The position numbers were made by a program, and so were the translations under genes. Of a DNA stretch of 64,000 bases, positions 1-8,277 are shown piece after piece. Position 1 is the stretch's first letter, and every line of letters starts with the position of its first letter. The DNA is from Kitasatospora sp. CB01950 (GTDB lineage: Bacteria; Actinomycetota; Actinomycetes; Streptomycetales; Streptomycetaceae): the NCBI RefSeq assembly GCF_001905465.1, contig NZ_LISX01000005.1, forward strand, positions 369,386 through 433,385, given 5' to 3'. The notes under the pieces were generated by a model that was not told where the DNA came from, did not search any database, and worked only from the letters and a program-made list of their open reading frames with translations.

Positions 1-1043
1 TCCTGGTCGACCAGTGCGAGGGTTTCGGCGAGTTCGTCGAGCGCGCTGGAATTGGCGAGCTTCACCCGCAGTTCGGAGCCGACGGAGAAGCCCTTGGTGT
101 ACCAGGCGACGTGCTTGCGGAAGTCGATGACGCCGCGGGCCTCGTCGCCGAGCCACTCCCCGAGCAGCTGGGCGTGGCGCACCATGGCGCGGGCGACGTA
201 CGCGAAGGTGGGGCGGGCGTAGTCGACCTCGCCCTCGAAGATCGACACCAGGTCCTTGAACAGCCACGGCCGGCCGAGGCAGCCGCGGCCGACCACCACG
301 CCGTTGCAGCCGGTCTCGCGCATCATCCGCACCGCGTCGTCGGCGGACCAGATGTCGCCGTTGCCGAGCACCGGGATGTCGGACGGCACGGACTCGCGCA
401 GCCGGGCGATGGCCGACCAGTCGGCGGTGCCGCCGTAGTGCTGGGCGGCGGTGCGGCCGTGCAGGGCGATCGCGGCCACGCCCTCCTCGGCGCCGATCCG
501 GCCGGCGTCGAGGTAGGTGAGGTGGTCGTCGTCGATGCCCTTGCGCATCTTCATGGTGACCGGGAGGTCGCCCGCGTTGCCGACGGCCTGGCGCAGGATG
601 TCCCGCAGCAGGTTGCGCTTGTAGGGCAGCGCGGAGCCACCGCCCTTGCGGGTCACCTTGGGGACGGGGCAGCCGAAGTTGAGGTCGATGTGCTCGGCGA
701 GGCCCTCCTCGGAGATCATCCGCGCCGCCTTGCCGACGGTCTCCGGGTCCACGCCGTACAGCTGGATCGAACGGGGCTTCTCGCTCGGGTCGAACTTGAT
801 CAGCTGCATGGTCTTGGCGTTGCGCTCGACCAGGGCCCGGGTGGTGATCATCTCGGAGACGTACAGACCGCGGCCGCCGCTCTGCTCCCGGCACAGGGTG
901 CGGAACGGCGCGTTGGTGATGCCGGCCATCGGGGCCAGCACGACGGGCGGCCACACCTCCATGGGCCCGATGTTCAGCGGGGCGAACTCCGGCGCTTCAG
1001 GTGCGGCCGGGGTTGCCTGGGCGGAGTCGGGCGTGATGGTCAT
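1..1043 (-). CDS. dusB: tRNA-dihydrouridine synthase, DusB-like (3' end outside window)
   Basis: Reduces uridine to dihydrouridine in the D-loop of tRNAs with FMN and NADPH, in the cytoplasm. The minus-strand frame is open from the ATG at 1043 to base 1, so the C-terminus is missing. Visible are the Dus start of the TIM barrel (VLAPMAGITNAPFR, residues about 36-48), the segment SIQLYGVDPE, and the catalytic-loop motif NFGCPVPKVTRKGGG with the active cysteine at about residue 125. The barrel and part of the C-terminal helical domain are present. It is separated by about 115 bases from the two-component unit on the same strand and is probably transcribed separately. The family is clear; the Dus subtype is inferred from actinobacterial Dus sequences. 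Confidence 0.93.
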   Translation of the reverse strand, partial: MTITPDSAQATPAAPEAPEFAPLNIGPMEVWPPVVLAPMAGITNAPFRTLCREQSGGRGLYVSEMITTRALVERNAKTMQLIKFDPSEKPRSIQLYGVDPETVGKAARMISEEGLAEHIDLNFGCPVPKVTRKGGGSALPYKRNLLRDILRQAVGNAGDLPVTMKMRKGIDDDHLTYLDAGRIGAEEGVAAIALHGRTAAQHYGGTADWSAIARLRESVPSDIPVLGNGDIWSADDAVRMMRETGCNGVVVGRGCLGRPWLFKDLVSIFEGEVDYARPTFAYVARAMVRHAQLLGEWLGDEARGVIDFRKHVAWYTKGFSVGSELRVKLANSSALDELAETLALVDQ

Positions 1044-1158
1044 GCGCGGCAGATCCTCAAACGGGTAGGGCCCCAATGGCGGGAGTTCCGGACTCTCCAT
1101 TCTCCCCCACTGCCCGAGCGGGCCGCCCCGCCGGTTCTGGCAGATGCGCGGTGCTCCG

Positions 1159-2052
1159 TCAGTGGCGGCCGCCGATCCGGTTGACGGTGACGGTGCCCGA
1201 GGCGGTGACGATGTCGAGCATCCGTGACGAGGTCGCGTCCGGCAGGGACGGGTCGATGACCTGGGCGGCGCCTGCGCTGCTGAGGTCGATCCGGTACCGG
1301 CTGCGGTCGTCGGGGACCTGCAGCACGAGGTCGCCGGAGGCCAGTCGGGCCGTCACCGAATTCGGCGGCCGGTCGTACTGCAGGGTGATCTGGCCCGAGG
1401 AGGAGACCACCTTGGCCTCCGCCGACGTCAGGCCCGCGCCGATGATCTGGCCGGAGCCACTCTTGGCCTGGATGGCGCCGCTGACCCGGTTCAGCTCGAT
1501 CTGCCCGGAGCCGGTCTCCGCCGTAGTGGCCCCGGCGATGTCGAGGATCTCCGTCCGTCCCGAGCCGCTGTGGGAGGTGATCGCGGTGGCCGCCGGGACC
1601 TGTATCTCCAGGGCGACGGCACAGCCGAACAGGACGCGGGCCTCCGGGCAGTCGACGACCACCGACAGCGTGTCGGCGCCGAGCTGCTGGCTCACGGCCG
1701 GTCTGCGCAGGGACCAGCCGACCCGCTCGGTGACGACCACCCGATCGGTGCCGCCGGCCCGCACCGTCACCTGGGCCGGCCCGGAGTCGATGTCGAGCCG
1801 GTGGATCGCGTCGAAGTACGTCCGCTCGCGGACGATGTCCTGCTGGACCAGGGCGGCGCCGGTGGTCGCGGCCCCGCCCACCAGGACGCAGGCGAGCACC
1901 AGCACCCCGATGATCCGCCAGATGCGGCGCTCCCCGGCGCTCGGCTCGGCGGCCGGGACGTCCGGACCAGGTGTCGGCAGCCACCGGGCGAGGCGGCCCT
2001 TGCCGGCCGGCCGCCGTTCGGGCTCCGGTGCCGTGGTCTGTCGTCGAGTCAT
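1159..2052 (-). CDS. membrane-anchored DUF4097-type beta-repeat protein, third gene of the two-component unit
   Basis: 297 residues: a basic, proline-rich cytoplasmic head (1-44), one transmembrane helix (about 45-69), and an extracytoplasmic domain built from short repeats containing GSGRTEI, GSGQIEL, GSGQIIG and SSGQITL. This is the right-handed beta pattern of DUF4097/adhesin-like domains. Its ATG lies inside the stop of the response regulator gene (ATGA overlap at 2049-2052), so the two are translationally coupled. Regulator-coupled proteins of this kind act as accessory envelope-stress sensors in LiaFSR-like systems; that role here is an inference from context only. No enzymatic residues are visible. 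Confidence 0.85.
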   Translation of the reverse strand: MTRRQTTAPEPERRPAGKGRLARWLPTPGPDVPAAEPSAGERRIWRIIGVLVLACVLVGGAATTGAALVQQDIVRERTYFDAIHRLDIDSGPAQVTVRAGGTDRVVVTERVGWSLRRPAVSQQLGADTLSVVVDCPEARVLFGCAVALEIQVPAATAITSHSGSGRTEILDIAGATTAETGSGQIELNRVSGAIQAKSGSGQIIGAGLTSAEAKVVSSSGQITLQYDRPPNSVTARLASGDLVLQVPDDRSRYRIDLSSAGAAQVIDPSLPDATSSRMLDIVTASGTVTVNRIGGRH

Positions 2053-2696
2053 TGGCTGATCTCCAGGAAGCGGAGCACGGCGAGCACCCGCCGGTGGGTG
2101 TCCTCGGCGGGCGGGAGGTCGAGCTTGGTGAGGATCGAGTTGATGTGCTTGGAGACGGCGCTGTCGCTGACCACGAGGGATTCGGCGATCGCGGTATTGG
2201 AGCGCCCTTCGGCCATCAGCGCCATGACGTCCCGCTCGCGGGGCGTCAGCCGGTGCAGGGGATCCTTGTCGCGGCGCAGCAGCAGTTGGGCGACCACTTC
2301 CGGATCCAGCGCGGTGCCGCCCTCGGCCACCCGTTGGAGCGCCTCGACGAATTCGTCGACGTTGGCGACCCGCTGCTTGAGCAGGTAGCCGACGCCGCTG
2401 GTGTTCTTGGCCAGCAGATCGGCCGCGTAGCGTTCCTCGACGTATTGGGAGAGCAGGACGACTGCGGTGTCCGGCCACTGCTGCCGAATCATCAGGGCGG
2501 CGCGGACCCCTTCGTCGGTGAAGCCGGGCGGCATCCGGACGTCCGCCACGACGATCTGGGGGCGGTGCTCCTCCACGGCGGCGAGCAGCGCCTCGGCGTC
2601 CTCGACGGCGGCGGCCACTTCGTAGCCTTCGCTCTCCAGCACCTTGACGATGCCGATCCTGAGCAGGACGGAGTCCTCGGCGATCACAGCTCGCAT
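2049..2696 (-). CDS. NarL/LuxR-family response regulator
   Basis: 215 residues. The N-terminal receiver domain has the acidic pair near residues 7-8 (AEDS), the probable phosphoacceptor aspartate at about 52 (VVADVRMPP) and the conserved lysine in GYLLKQRV. The C-terminal LuxR-type helix-turn-helix covers about residues 148-195 (LTPRERDVMALMAEG ... VSKHINSILTKL). The start codon lies 13 bases inside the 3' end of the kinase gene, and the stop overlaps the start of the DUF4097-type gene, so all three are one transcript. It is expected to be phosphorylated by the upstream kinase and to bind DNA as a dimer. The palindrome at 4003-4044 upstream of the kinase is a candidate autoregulatory site, but binding is not shown by the sequence. 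Confidence 0.93.
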   Translation of the reverse strand: MRAVIAEDSVLLRIGIVKVLESEGYEVAAAVEDAEALLAAVEEHRPQIVVADVRMPPGFTDEGVRAALMIRQQWPDTAVVLLSQYVEERYAADLLAKNTSGVGYLLKQRVANVDEFVEALQRVAEGGTALDPEVVAQLLLRRDKDPLHRLTPRERDVMALMAEGRSNTAIAESLVVSDSAVSKHINSILTKLDLPPAEDTHRRVLAVLRFLEISQ

Positions 2697-3955
2697 GGCA
2701 GCTCCATGGTGATAGTGGTGGGGCCCCCGCGGGGGCTGGTGATGGCAAGTGACCCGTCCACGGACGCGGCGCGTTTGCGCAGACCGGTGAGGCCGGTGCC
2801 GCGGGTGGCATCCGCGCCGCCAATGCCGTCGTCGGTGACGGTGATGAGCAGCCGGTCGTCGACCCGGCGCAGGGCGAGGTCGACCCGGGAGGCCTTGGCG
2901 TGCTTGGCGGCGTTGGCCAGCGCCTCGGAGACCGTGAAGTACGCGACCGCCTCCACGGTGGGGGCTATCCGGCCCGGCAGGTCGACCGCGAGGTGCACGG
3001 GGACGGGGCTGCGTGCGGCGATGCCGGAGAGCGCCGCGTCGAGCCCGCGGTCCTCCAGGACGGCGGGGTGCAGACCGCGGACCAGGTCGTGGAGCTCTTT
3101 GATCGCGGCCTGGGCCTCCTCGTGCGCGGCGACGATGACCTCCATCGCCTCGGGCGGAACGTCCTTGAGGGTGCGCCGGGCGAGGCCGAGGTTCATCGCG
3201 AGCGAGACGAGTCGTTGCTGTGCGCCGTCGTGCAAGTCCCGTTCGATCCGGCGGCGTTCGGCGTCGGCGGCGTCCACCACGTCCACCCGGCTCTGGGCGA
3301 GGTGTTCGACGCGGCGCTCCAGCACCTCCGCGCGGTTGGGGCCGAGCAGGGCGCGGACCGTCCAGAGGTCGAGCGCGGCGAGCAGGGCGGTCAGCCACGG
3401 GGTGAGGAACAGCAGGAGCAGGCCGCCGCCGGTGATCACCGCGCCGTCGATCGTCCAGCCGGGGCCGGAACGCAGGGGGTTGTCCATCGGGAGCAGCCAG
3501 ACCCAGCCGAAGAAGCCGAGCAGCACGATCGCCGATCCCCAGAGGGCGAGGACGAGCGCGGCGCAGCAGGTCTGGATCGGGGCCGTGACCAGGTGGTGCG
3601 CGGCCTGACGCCAAGTCAGGCCGGCGCGGAGGCGGGACAGCCAGCCGGCGTCCGGTGGCAGTCGGCCGGGGATCTCCAGGCCTCGCAGGCCTCGGACACG
3701 GCTGCGCTGGGCGGTGGTCATCAGGTCGAACAGGGCCACCAGCAGGAGCAGGCCCGGCAGCAGCGACTTGCTCGGGAGGCAGAGGGCGACGAGGCAGGGC
3801 AGGCCGAGCGGGAGGCCCGCGGCGAGGAAGAGTGAGTCCCGTCGAGTGCTGGTGGACCACGGCGCGCGCTCCAGGGCGGCGCGGAGCACCGCAGGGCGGG
3901 CCGCGGTGGGGCGGGCCGCCCGGACGGGGCGCGACTGGATCTTCGACTGGAACAT
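2684..3955 (-). CDS. membrane sensor histidine kinase, HisKA_3 type
   Basis: 423 residues from the ATG at 3955; a longer reading from 4036 would run through the palindrome and was not chosen. About four hydrophobic segments (near 42-58, 64-80, 128-155 and 174-196) form an N-terminal sensor region. A short linker helix follows, then the dimerisation/phosphoacceptor motif RRRIERDLHDGAQQRL with the phosphorylated histidine at about 242, and an HATPase_c domain with its G box (TDDGIGG). It phosphorylates the adjacent response regulator. No obvious Shine-Dalgarno precedes the ATG, so the mRNA may be leaderless. The large membrane sensor without an extracellular loop fits DesK/LiaS-like kinases that sense envelope state; the signal is unknown. 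Confidence 0.9.
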   Translation of the reverse strand: MFQSKIQSRPVRAARPTAARPAVLRAALERAPWSTSTRRDSLFLAAGLPLGLPCLVALCLPSKSLLPGLLLLVALFDLMTTAQRSRVRGLRGLEIPGRLPPDAGWLSRLRAGLTWRQAAHHLVTAPIQTCCAALVLALWGSAIVLLGFFGWVWLLPMDNPLRSGPGWTIDGAVITGGGLLLLFLTPWLTALLAALDLWTVRALLGPNRAEVLERRVEHLAQSRVDVVDAADAERRRIERDLHDGAQQRLVSLAMNLGLARRTLKDVPPEAMEVIVAAHEEAQAAIKELHDLVRGLHPAVLEDRGLDAALSGIAARSPVPVHLAVDLPGRIAPTVEAVAYFTVSEALANAAKHAKASRVDLALRRVDDRLLITVTDDGIGGADATRGTGLTGLRKRAASVDGSLAITSPRGGPTTITMELPCEL

Positions 3956-4002
3956 GCGGCACAGCGTAGGGCCGTGCCGAGCTCGGCTTCCATGGCCCGG
4001 GC

Positions 4003-4044
4003 CTCCGTCTTTGGGGTGTAGCTGGCTACACCCCAAAGACGGAG
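4003..4044. promoter_or_regulatory. perfect 20-bp-arm palindrome upstream of the kinase gene
   Basis: The left arm 4003-4022 and right arm 4025-4044 are exact reverse complements around a two-base centre (TG). The core half-site reads TTTGGGGTGTAGC. It lies in the short divergent gap between the kinase start (3955, minus) and a small gene starting at 4091 (plus). There is no T-tract on either side, so it looks more like an operator or a cruciform/mRNA hairpin than a simple terminator. A binding protein is not identified; the adjacent response regulator is the obvious candidate. Confidence 0.75.
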
Positions 4045-4090
4045 CCGCACGCTACCGACAAGATCCTTGCGCCACAGGATTCTTGACGGC

Positions 4091-4591
4091 ATGACGAACA
4101 CGAACCTGATGCGTTGCAGCCGCAGCCCGCTCTCCGCCGCCCCTGGCGCCGTCCTGGATTTCCCGTCGGCCGGGTCCGAACTCCTTGGCGGTGTGGGCGG
4201 GTTGGGCCTGATCGCCGCGGTCGGTCCGTGGTCGGTGCGCCTTTGCGCCGGCCGCCGCCCGGCCATGGAGGTGTACGAGTACGGCGAGTTGCTCGACGTG
4301 GTGGTCGAGTCCTCGCTCGGTGATGCCCAGTTGCGCGGAGCGCGGCGTGGCCGGGCCTATGGGCCGGTGGAAGGACCGGTCTCCTGTGCGTGGGGCCGAT
4401 GGCCACCGGGCGCCTCGCCACGGCCGGTGCTGTTCCGGCCGGGCGGGCTGCGTCGCCGCGCGGTGCAGCCCGATGCGGTGCGGACGACGGGCCGTTTCTG
4501 GTTCGCCTCGGCGGCCGGGGAGTTCCGCTGGGCGCAGGTGTGCGGCCCCTCGGCCCGCGCCGAGCACCCGGAGTCGGGGAGGGCGGCATGA
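4091..4591 (+). CDS. hypothetical protein, possibly coupled to the next membrane gene
   Basis: 166 residues with no recognised domain. A weakly hydrophobic N-terminal third is followed by an acidic patch (MEVYEYGELLDVVVESS) and a basic C-terminal half containing RFWFASAAGEFRW. The stop TGA overlaps the ATG of the next gene (ATGA at 4588-4591), which argues for a real coupled pair. No clear ribosome-binding site precedes the ATG at 4091, and another ATG lies seven codons further in. The gene diverges from the sensor kinase across the palindrome at 4003-4044 and could share its control. Function unknown. Confidence 0.55.
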   Translation: MTNTNLMRCSRSPLSAAPGAVLDFPSAGSELLGGVGGLGLIAAVGPWSVRLCAGRRPAMEVYEYGELLDVVVESSLGDAQLRGARRGRAYGPVEGPVSCAWGRWPPGASPRPVLFRPGGLRRRAVQPDAVRTTGRFWFASAAGEFRWAQVCGPSARAEHPESGRAA

Positions 4592-5048
4592 GTGCGTTCG
4601 CTTCGACCCTCGTCCGGGTGAGCGGGGATGTACGCCCGGCCCGGTTCGGCACCGCGGGCCTGCGGGTCGGCCCGGTGCCGGTGGAGTTGCTGTTCCTGGG
4701 CTGCGGGATGGTCCTGCTGCCCTGGGCGGCGCTGCTCGCCACGCTGCCCGGCGGGTCGGCCTGGGCTGTGCTCGATGTGGTCGAGTCGGCGGCGCTGTCG
4801 GCCAGTGCGGTGCTGCTGCGGCAGGGCCGGAGCCCGCGGTGGCCGGCCTGGTCGGCGGCCGTGCTGCTGGTGGCCGACGCCGGGTGCGACGTGGCAATGG
4901 CGGCGCGCGGGCCCGAGCTGGTGGCGGCTCTGCTGATGGCGCTCTGCGCGGAGCTTCCGCTCGCCGCCCTGTGCTGTTCGGTGGCGCTCGGTCGGCCCGG
5001 TCCGGGTGCGGGCGGCGCGCCGTCCGCACCCGGGCGCCGGGTCGGCCG
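4588..5048 (+). CDS. small four-helix membrane protein, 3' end undefined
   Basis: The ATG at 4588 overlaps the stop of the preceding gene. The product has four predicted transmembrane helices within about 140 residues (near 33-56, 60-80, 88-108 and 110-132), with the motifs LLVADAGCDVAMA and ELPLAALCC. These resemble a widespread uncharacterised actinobacterial membrane family that normally ends soon after helix four. Here no in-frame stop occurs until 5880, because the frame stays open antisense through the convergent HTH regulator gene. The end given is therefore where family resemblance stops, not a stop codon. A frameshift, a sequencing error or a long antisense overlap could explain this. 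Confidence 0.5.
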
Positions 5049-5918
5049 TCAGCCGGTGCCGGCCAGTCGGTGGAGGCGGTCCCGGGTGTCCTGGTCCTGG
5101 GGCACGTACCCGACCAGGCGGGTGCTGCTCCTGGGCCCGAGCCACAGGTTCGTGTACTCGAAGCGCAGCAGGCCGACGTCGGGCAGCACGAACTGCTTGA
5201 ACCCGTTGACCATCCCCGACACCTCGTGGCGTTCCCAGGCCTCTTCGAAGTCCGGGGAGGCCTTGCGCAGCCGACCGACCAACGCCTTCCACGCGGGTTC
5301 CGCCGCGTGGTCGCCCATCGAGGTCCGGAAGCGCGCCACCACCCCTGCTCTGGCGGCCGCCAGGTCCGCCAGGTTCCTTGCGAATGGAGTATCGGTGAAG
5401 ACCATCCACATGATGTTGCGGTCCTCTTCGGGGATCACGTCCAAGTCCCCGGCCAGCCAGGTGTACGCCCGGTTGTACGCGAGGATGTCGAACCGACTGC
5501 TGATCACCACGGCCGGGAACAGGCCGAGTTGGTCGACCACGGCCCCGATCGCCGAATTGACGGTGGGGCAGTCCCGCACCGGAGTCGGGTCCTCGGAACC
5601 GGCCAGTGTGAACAGGTGCGACCGTTCGGTGCGGTCGAGCAGCAGAGCCCGGGCCACCGAGTCCAGGACCTGGGCCGAGACCTGGATGTCCCGTCCCTGC
5701 TCCAACCACGTGTACCAGGTGACCCCTACGGCGGCCAGACCGGCGACCTCCTCGCGGCGAAGTCCCGGGGTACGACGGCGGCCGACGACCGGCAGGCCGA
5801 CCTGTTCGGGCGAGATGCGCTCCCGGCGGCTGCGCAGGAACGTGGCCAGTTCGCGCCTCCGTTCGTCGGCGGGGGTGTGAAGGTCCGTGGAGGTAGCCAT
5901 AGCACCAGGGTGGACCAT
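5049..5918 (-). CDS. XRE-type helix-turn-helix regulator with MmyB-like ligand domain
   Basis: 289 residues. The N-terminal XRE HTH (about 20-85) includes RRRTPGLRREEVAGLAAVG and VTWYTWLEQGRDIQVS, hallmarks of the MmyB-like family. It is followed by a ligand-binding domain of the PAS-like MmyB type (about 105-275: FDILAYNRAYTWLAGD ... DRNIMWMVFTD). The family binds small hydrophobic ligands and usually controls an adjacent gene. The ATG at 5918 has an AGGA sequence six bases upstream; the internal ATG at 5900 has no such site. The gene is divergent from an MFS exporter across a 5933-5975 inverted-repeat cluster, so it is probably that exporter's regulator. Confidence 0.92.
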   Translation of the reverse strand: MVHPGAMATSTDLHTPADERRRELATFLRSRRERISPEQVGLPVVGRRRTPGLRREEVAGLAAVGVTWYTWLEQGRDIQVSAQVLDSVARALLLDRTERSHLFTLAGSEDPTPVRDCPTVNSAIGAVVDQLGLFPAVVISSRFDILAYNRAYTWLAGDLDVIPEEDRNIMWMVFTDTPFARNLADLAAARAGVVARFRTSMGDHAAEPAWKALVGRLRKASPDFEEAWERHEVSGMVNGFKQFVLPDVGLLRFEYTNLWLGPRSSTRLVGYVPQDQDTRDRLHRLAGTG

Positions 5919-5932
5919 CGCAGATCCTGTTG

Positions 5933-5975
5933 CCAGGTACTCCTTATACCTGGATAAACACCGCCTGGTACCAGG
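5933..5975. promoter_or_regulatory. inverted-repeat cluster (candidate operator) between HTH regulator and MFS exporter
   Basis: Two related dyads lie side by side. CCAGGTA (5933-5939) and TACCTGG (5947-5953) form an inverted repeat with a 7-base gap. CCTGGTACCAGG (5964-5975) is a perfect 12-bp palindrome. All four half-sites are variants of CCwGGTA. The cluster fills the gap between the divergent starts at 5918 (minus) and 6002 (plus), where a repressor could block both promoters. Confidence 0.6.
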
Positions 5976-6001
5976 CTGAGAGGAGCCTCATCGTAGTACC
6001 C

Positions 6002-7435
6002 GTGACTCAGCAGACAGTGCTACCTCAGATCTCGTCGCCGGTCCGGCCCGCGGCACCCGCACTGGGTTCCGCCGGCCTGATCACCGTCCTTCTGGGCGCC
6101 TTCCTTCCGATGCTTGACTTCTTCATAGTGAACGTCGCGCTGCCGACCATCGACCATGATCTGGTCGCCGGCCCCGCCGTCCTGGAACTCGTGGCGGCGG
6201 GCTACGGCATTGCCTTCGCCGTCCTGCTCGTTCTGGGCGGGCGGCTCGGCGACTCCTTCGGCCGACGGCGGCTGTTCATCGCCGGAGCCGTCGCCTTCGC
6301 CCTCACCTCGCTCGCCTGCGGTGCCGCCCCCACCGCCTGGACCCTGGTTGCCGCCCGGGTCGCCCAGGGAGCCTCCGCCGCTCTGCTGCTCCCCCAGGTC
6401 CTCGCCACCATCACCGCCACCACCAGCGGTCAGCAGCGCGCCCGGGCCCTCGGCATCTACGGAGCCGTCGGCGGCATCTCGGTGGTGATCGGCCAGGTAC
6501 TCGGCGGGCTCCTGGTCTCGGCGGACCTCTTCGGCACCGGCTGGCGAGCCGTGTTCCTGCTGAACGTCCCCTTCGCGCTGCTCACCGCGCTCATGGCGGC
6601 GCGTCATGTCCCGGAGAGCCGGGCGGAACGCGCCGCCGGCGTGGACCTCTCCGGCACGCTCCTGCTCACCGCGACCCTGCTGGCCCTGTTCGTTCCACTG
6701 ATGGAGGGCCGGGCGGTCGGCTGGCCGCTCTGGACCTGGCTGTCCCTGGCCGCGTTCCCCGTCCTCGCAGCGGCGTTCGTGACGATGGAACGGCGGGCCG
6801 AACGGGAAGGGCGGGTCCCCCTCGTCCCGCTCTCGCTCCTGCGGATTCCGGAGATGCGGCGCGGCCTCGGCGTGGCCGTCCCCTACTTCACCGGATTCGG
6901 CGGCTTCATGTTCGTGATCGCCCTGCTGCTGCAGGACGGACTGCACCTCGGCCCGGTCTCCGCGGGCTGGGCACTGGTGCCGATGGCGGTCGGCTACTTC
7001 GGCGCCTCCCTCGCCGGGCCCCGGCTGGTCGGCCGGTTCGGCAGCCGGGTCATCACGGCCGGCGCGGTGGTCCAGGGCTCCGGCCTGCTGACCCTGATCG
7101 TCACCGCGCTGGGCGACTGGTCGCACTTCTCTCCGCTCCGGATGCTCCCCGGCGTCGCGCTCGCCGGCGTCGGACAGGGGCTGGTGGGCATGCCCCTGTT
7201 CCGGGTGGTGCTCTCCCGGGTTCCCGCCGAGCGCGCGGGGGTCGGCAGCGGCGTGCTGGCGACCACTCAACAGTCCAGCCTGGCCCTGGGGGTGGCCACG
7301 CTCGGCACCCTCTTCATCGGGCTCGTCCCCACCATGGGGATGGCGAACGCGCTGGCTCTGGTGCTCGGCATCCAGACGCTCGGTTCCCTGGTCATCTGCT
7401 GGTTGAGCATCCGGCTGCCGCGTTCGGTCGGATGA
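6002..7435 (+). CDS. MFS transporter, DHA2 (EmrB/QacA) drug-exporter type
   Basis: 477 residues with about 14 hydrophobic segments. Family motifs are visible: DFFIVNVALPTI in helix 1, motif A GGRLGDSFGRRRLF after helix 2, and the antiporter motif C region GAVGGISVVIGQVLGGLLV in helix 5. These identify a proton-coupled exporter of small hydrophobic or cationic compounds in the cytoplasmic membrane. The GTG at 6002 was chosen because upstream in-frame codons run into the operator region; a GAGGAG sequence lies about 16 bases upstream, rather far. The divergent MmyB-like regulator gene and the repeat cluster between them suggest ligand-induced expression. The substrate is unknown. Confidence 0.9.
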   Translation: MTQQTVLPQISSPVRPAAPALGSAGLITVLLGAFLPMLDFFIVNVALPTIDHDLVAGPAVLELVAAGYGIAFAVLLVLGGRLGDSFGRRRLFIAGAVAFALTSLACGAAPTAWTLVAARVAQGASAALLLPQVLATITATTSGQQRARALGIYGAVGGISVVIGQVLGGLLVSADLFGTGWRAVFLLNVPFALLTALMAARHVPESRAERAAGVDLSGTLLLTATLLALFVPLMEGRAVGWPLWTWLSLAAFPVLAAAFVTMERRAEREGRVPLVPLSLLRIPEMRRGLGVAVPYFTGFGGFMFVIALLLQDGLHLGPVSAGWALVPMAVGYFGASLAGPRLVGRFGSRVITAGAVVQGSGLLTLIVTALGDWSHFSPLRMLPGVALAGVGQGLVGMPLFRVVLSRVPAERAGVGSGVLATTQQSSLALGVATLGTLFIGLVPTMGMANALALVLGIQTLGSLVICWLSIRLPRSVG

Positions 7436-7564
7436 CGGCCGCTCCCCCCGCGAGCCGGGGCCGGAGCAGGCACCACACGCCCACAACGGGCCGACCCGGA
7501 GAAGGCCGCGGCCCGCGAATAAATGGCGGGCCCGGCCTTCGGGTCCGGTGCGAGGATGCCCCCC

Positions 7565-8140
7565 ATGACGACTCCGGACATCCTCACGAGCGACGCACGT
7601 ACCCGCGAGCAGTTGGTGGCCGCGATCGCGTCCGGGAGCAGGCCCAAGTACCTGCACTTCTGGGGCCACCGACCGCAGCCGGACGGGCAGATCGGGTCCG
7701 GCTCCCTCAGTCAGTGGTGGCCGTCGCCGTTCACCGTCGACGGCGTCGAGTACGCCACCGCCGAGCACTGGATGATGGCCGGCAAGGCACGGCTGTTCGG
7801 TGACGAGGAGAGCGTCCCGCGTATCCTCCGGGCCCGGACGCCCGCCGAGGCCAAGAAGTTGGGCCGCTTGGTCGACGGCTTCGACCAGGACGCCTGGGAG
7901 GCCCACCGCTTCGAACTGGTGGTCGCGGGCAGCGTCGCCAAGTTCGGGCAGGACGAACGACTCCGGGACTACCTGCTCCGCACCGGGTCGCGCGTCCTGG
8001 TGGAGGCCAGCCCGCTCGACCGGATCTGGGGCATCGGGCTGGCCGCCGACGACGAGCGGGCGAACTCGCCGTCGCAGTGGCGCGGGCTGAACCTGCTCGG
8101 CTTCGCGCTGATGGAAGCACGGGCCCGACTGGCGGTCTGA
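7565..8140 (+). CDS. NADAR-domain protein
   Basis: 191 residues, nearly all one NADAR (YbiA/DUF1768) domain. It shows KYLHFWGHRP, the core LSQWWPSPFTVDGVEYATAEHWMMAGKA (about 52-79), and the C-terminal DRIWGIGLA segment. NADAR proteins act on ADP-ribose-related N-glycosidic bonds; some remove ADP-ribose from guanine, others act on riboflavin intermediates. Which activity applies here cannot be read from the sequence. It starts at the ATG at 7565, about 130 bases after the MFS gene and in the same direction, so it may be a separate transcript. No DarT-like toxin gene is beside it. Confidence 0.88.
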   Translation: MTTPDILTSDARTREQLVAAIASGSRPKYLHFWGHRPQPDGQIGSGSLSQWWPSPFTVDGVEYATAEHWMMAGKARLFGDEESVPRILRARTPAEAKKLGRLVDGFDQDAWEAHRFELVVAGSVAKFGQDERLRDYLLRTGSRVLVEASPLDRIWGIGLAADDERANSPSQWRGLNLLGFALMEARARLAV

Positions 8141-8277
8141 CACCTCATCAACCCTGGTCGGCGGGACGGAACAAGCCCCGAACCCTCACAAGTCGGGCGA
8201 GTCGGGCGGCGACGGCCCCACGTCCACGAAAGCCGTCGACCTGTCGCCGAAGCTGCACTCGCATTTCTGTCTCGAAA

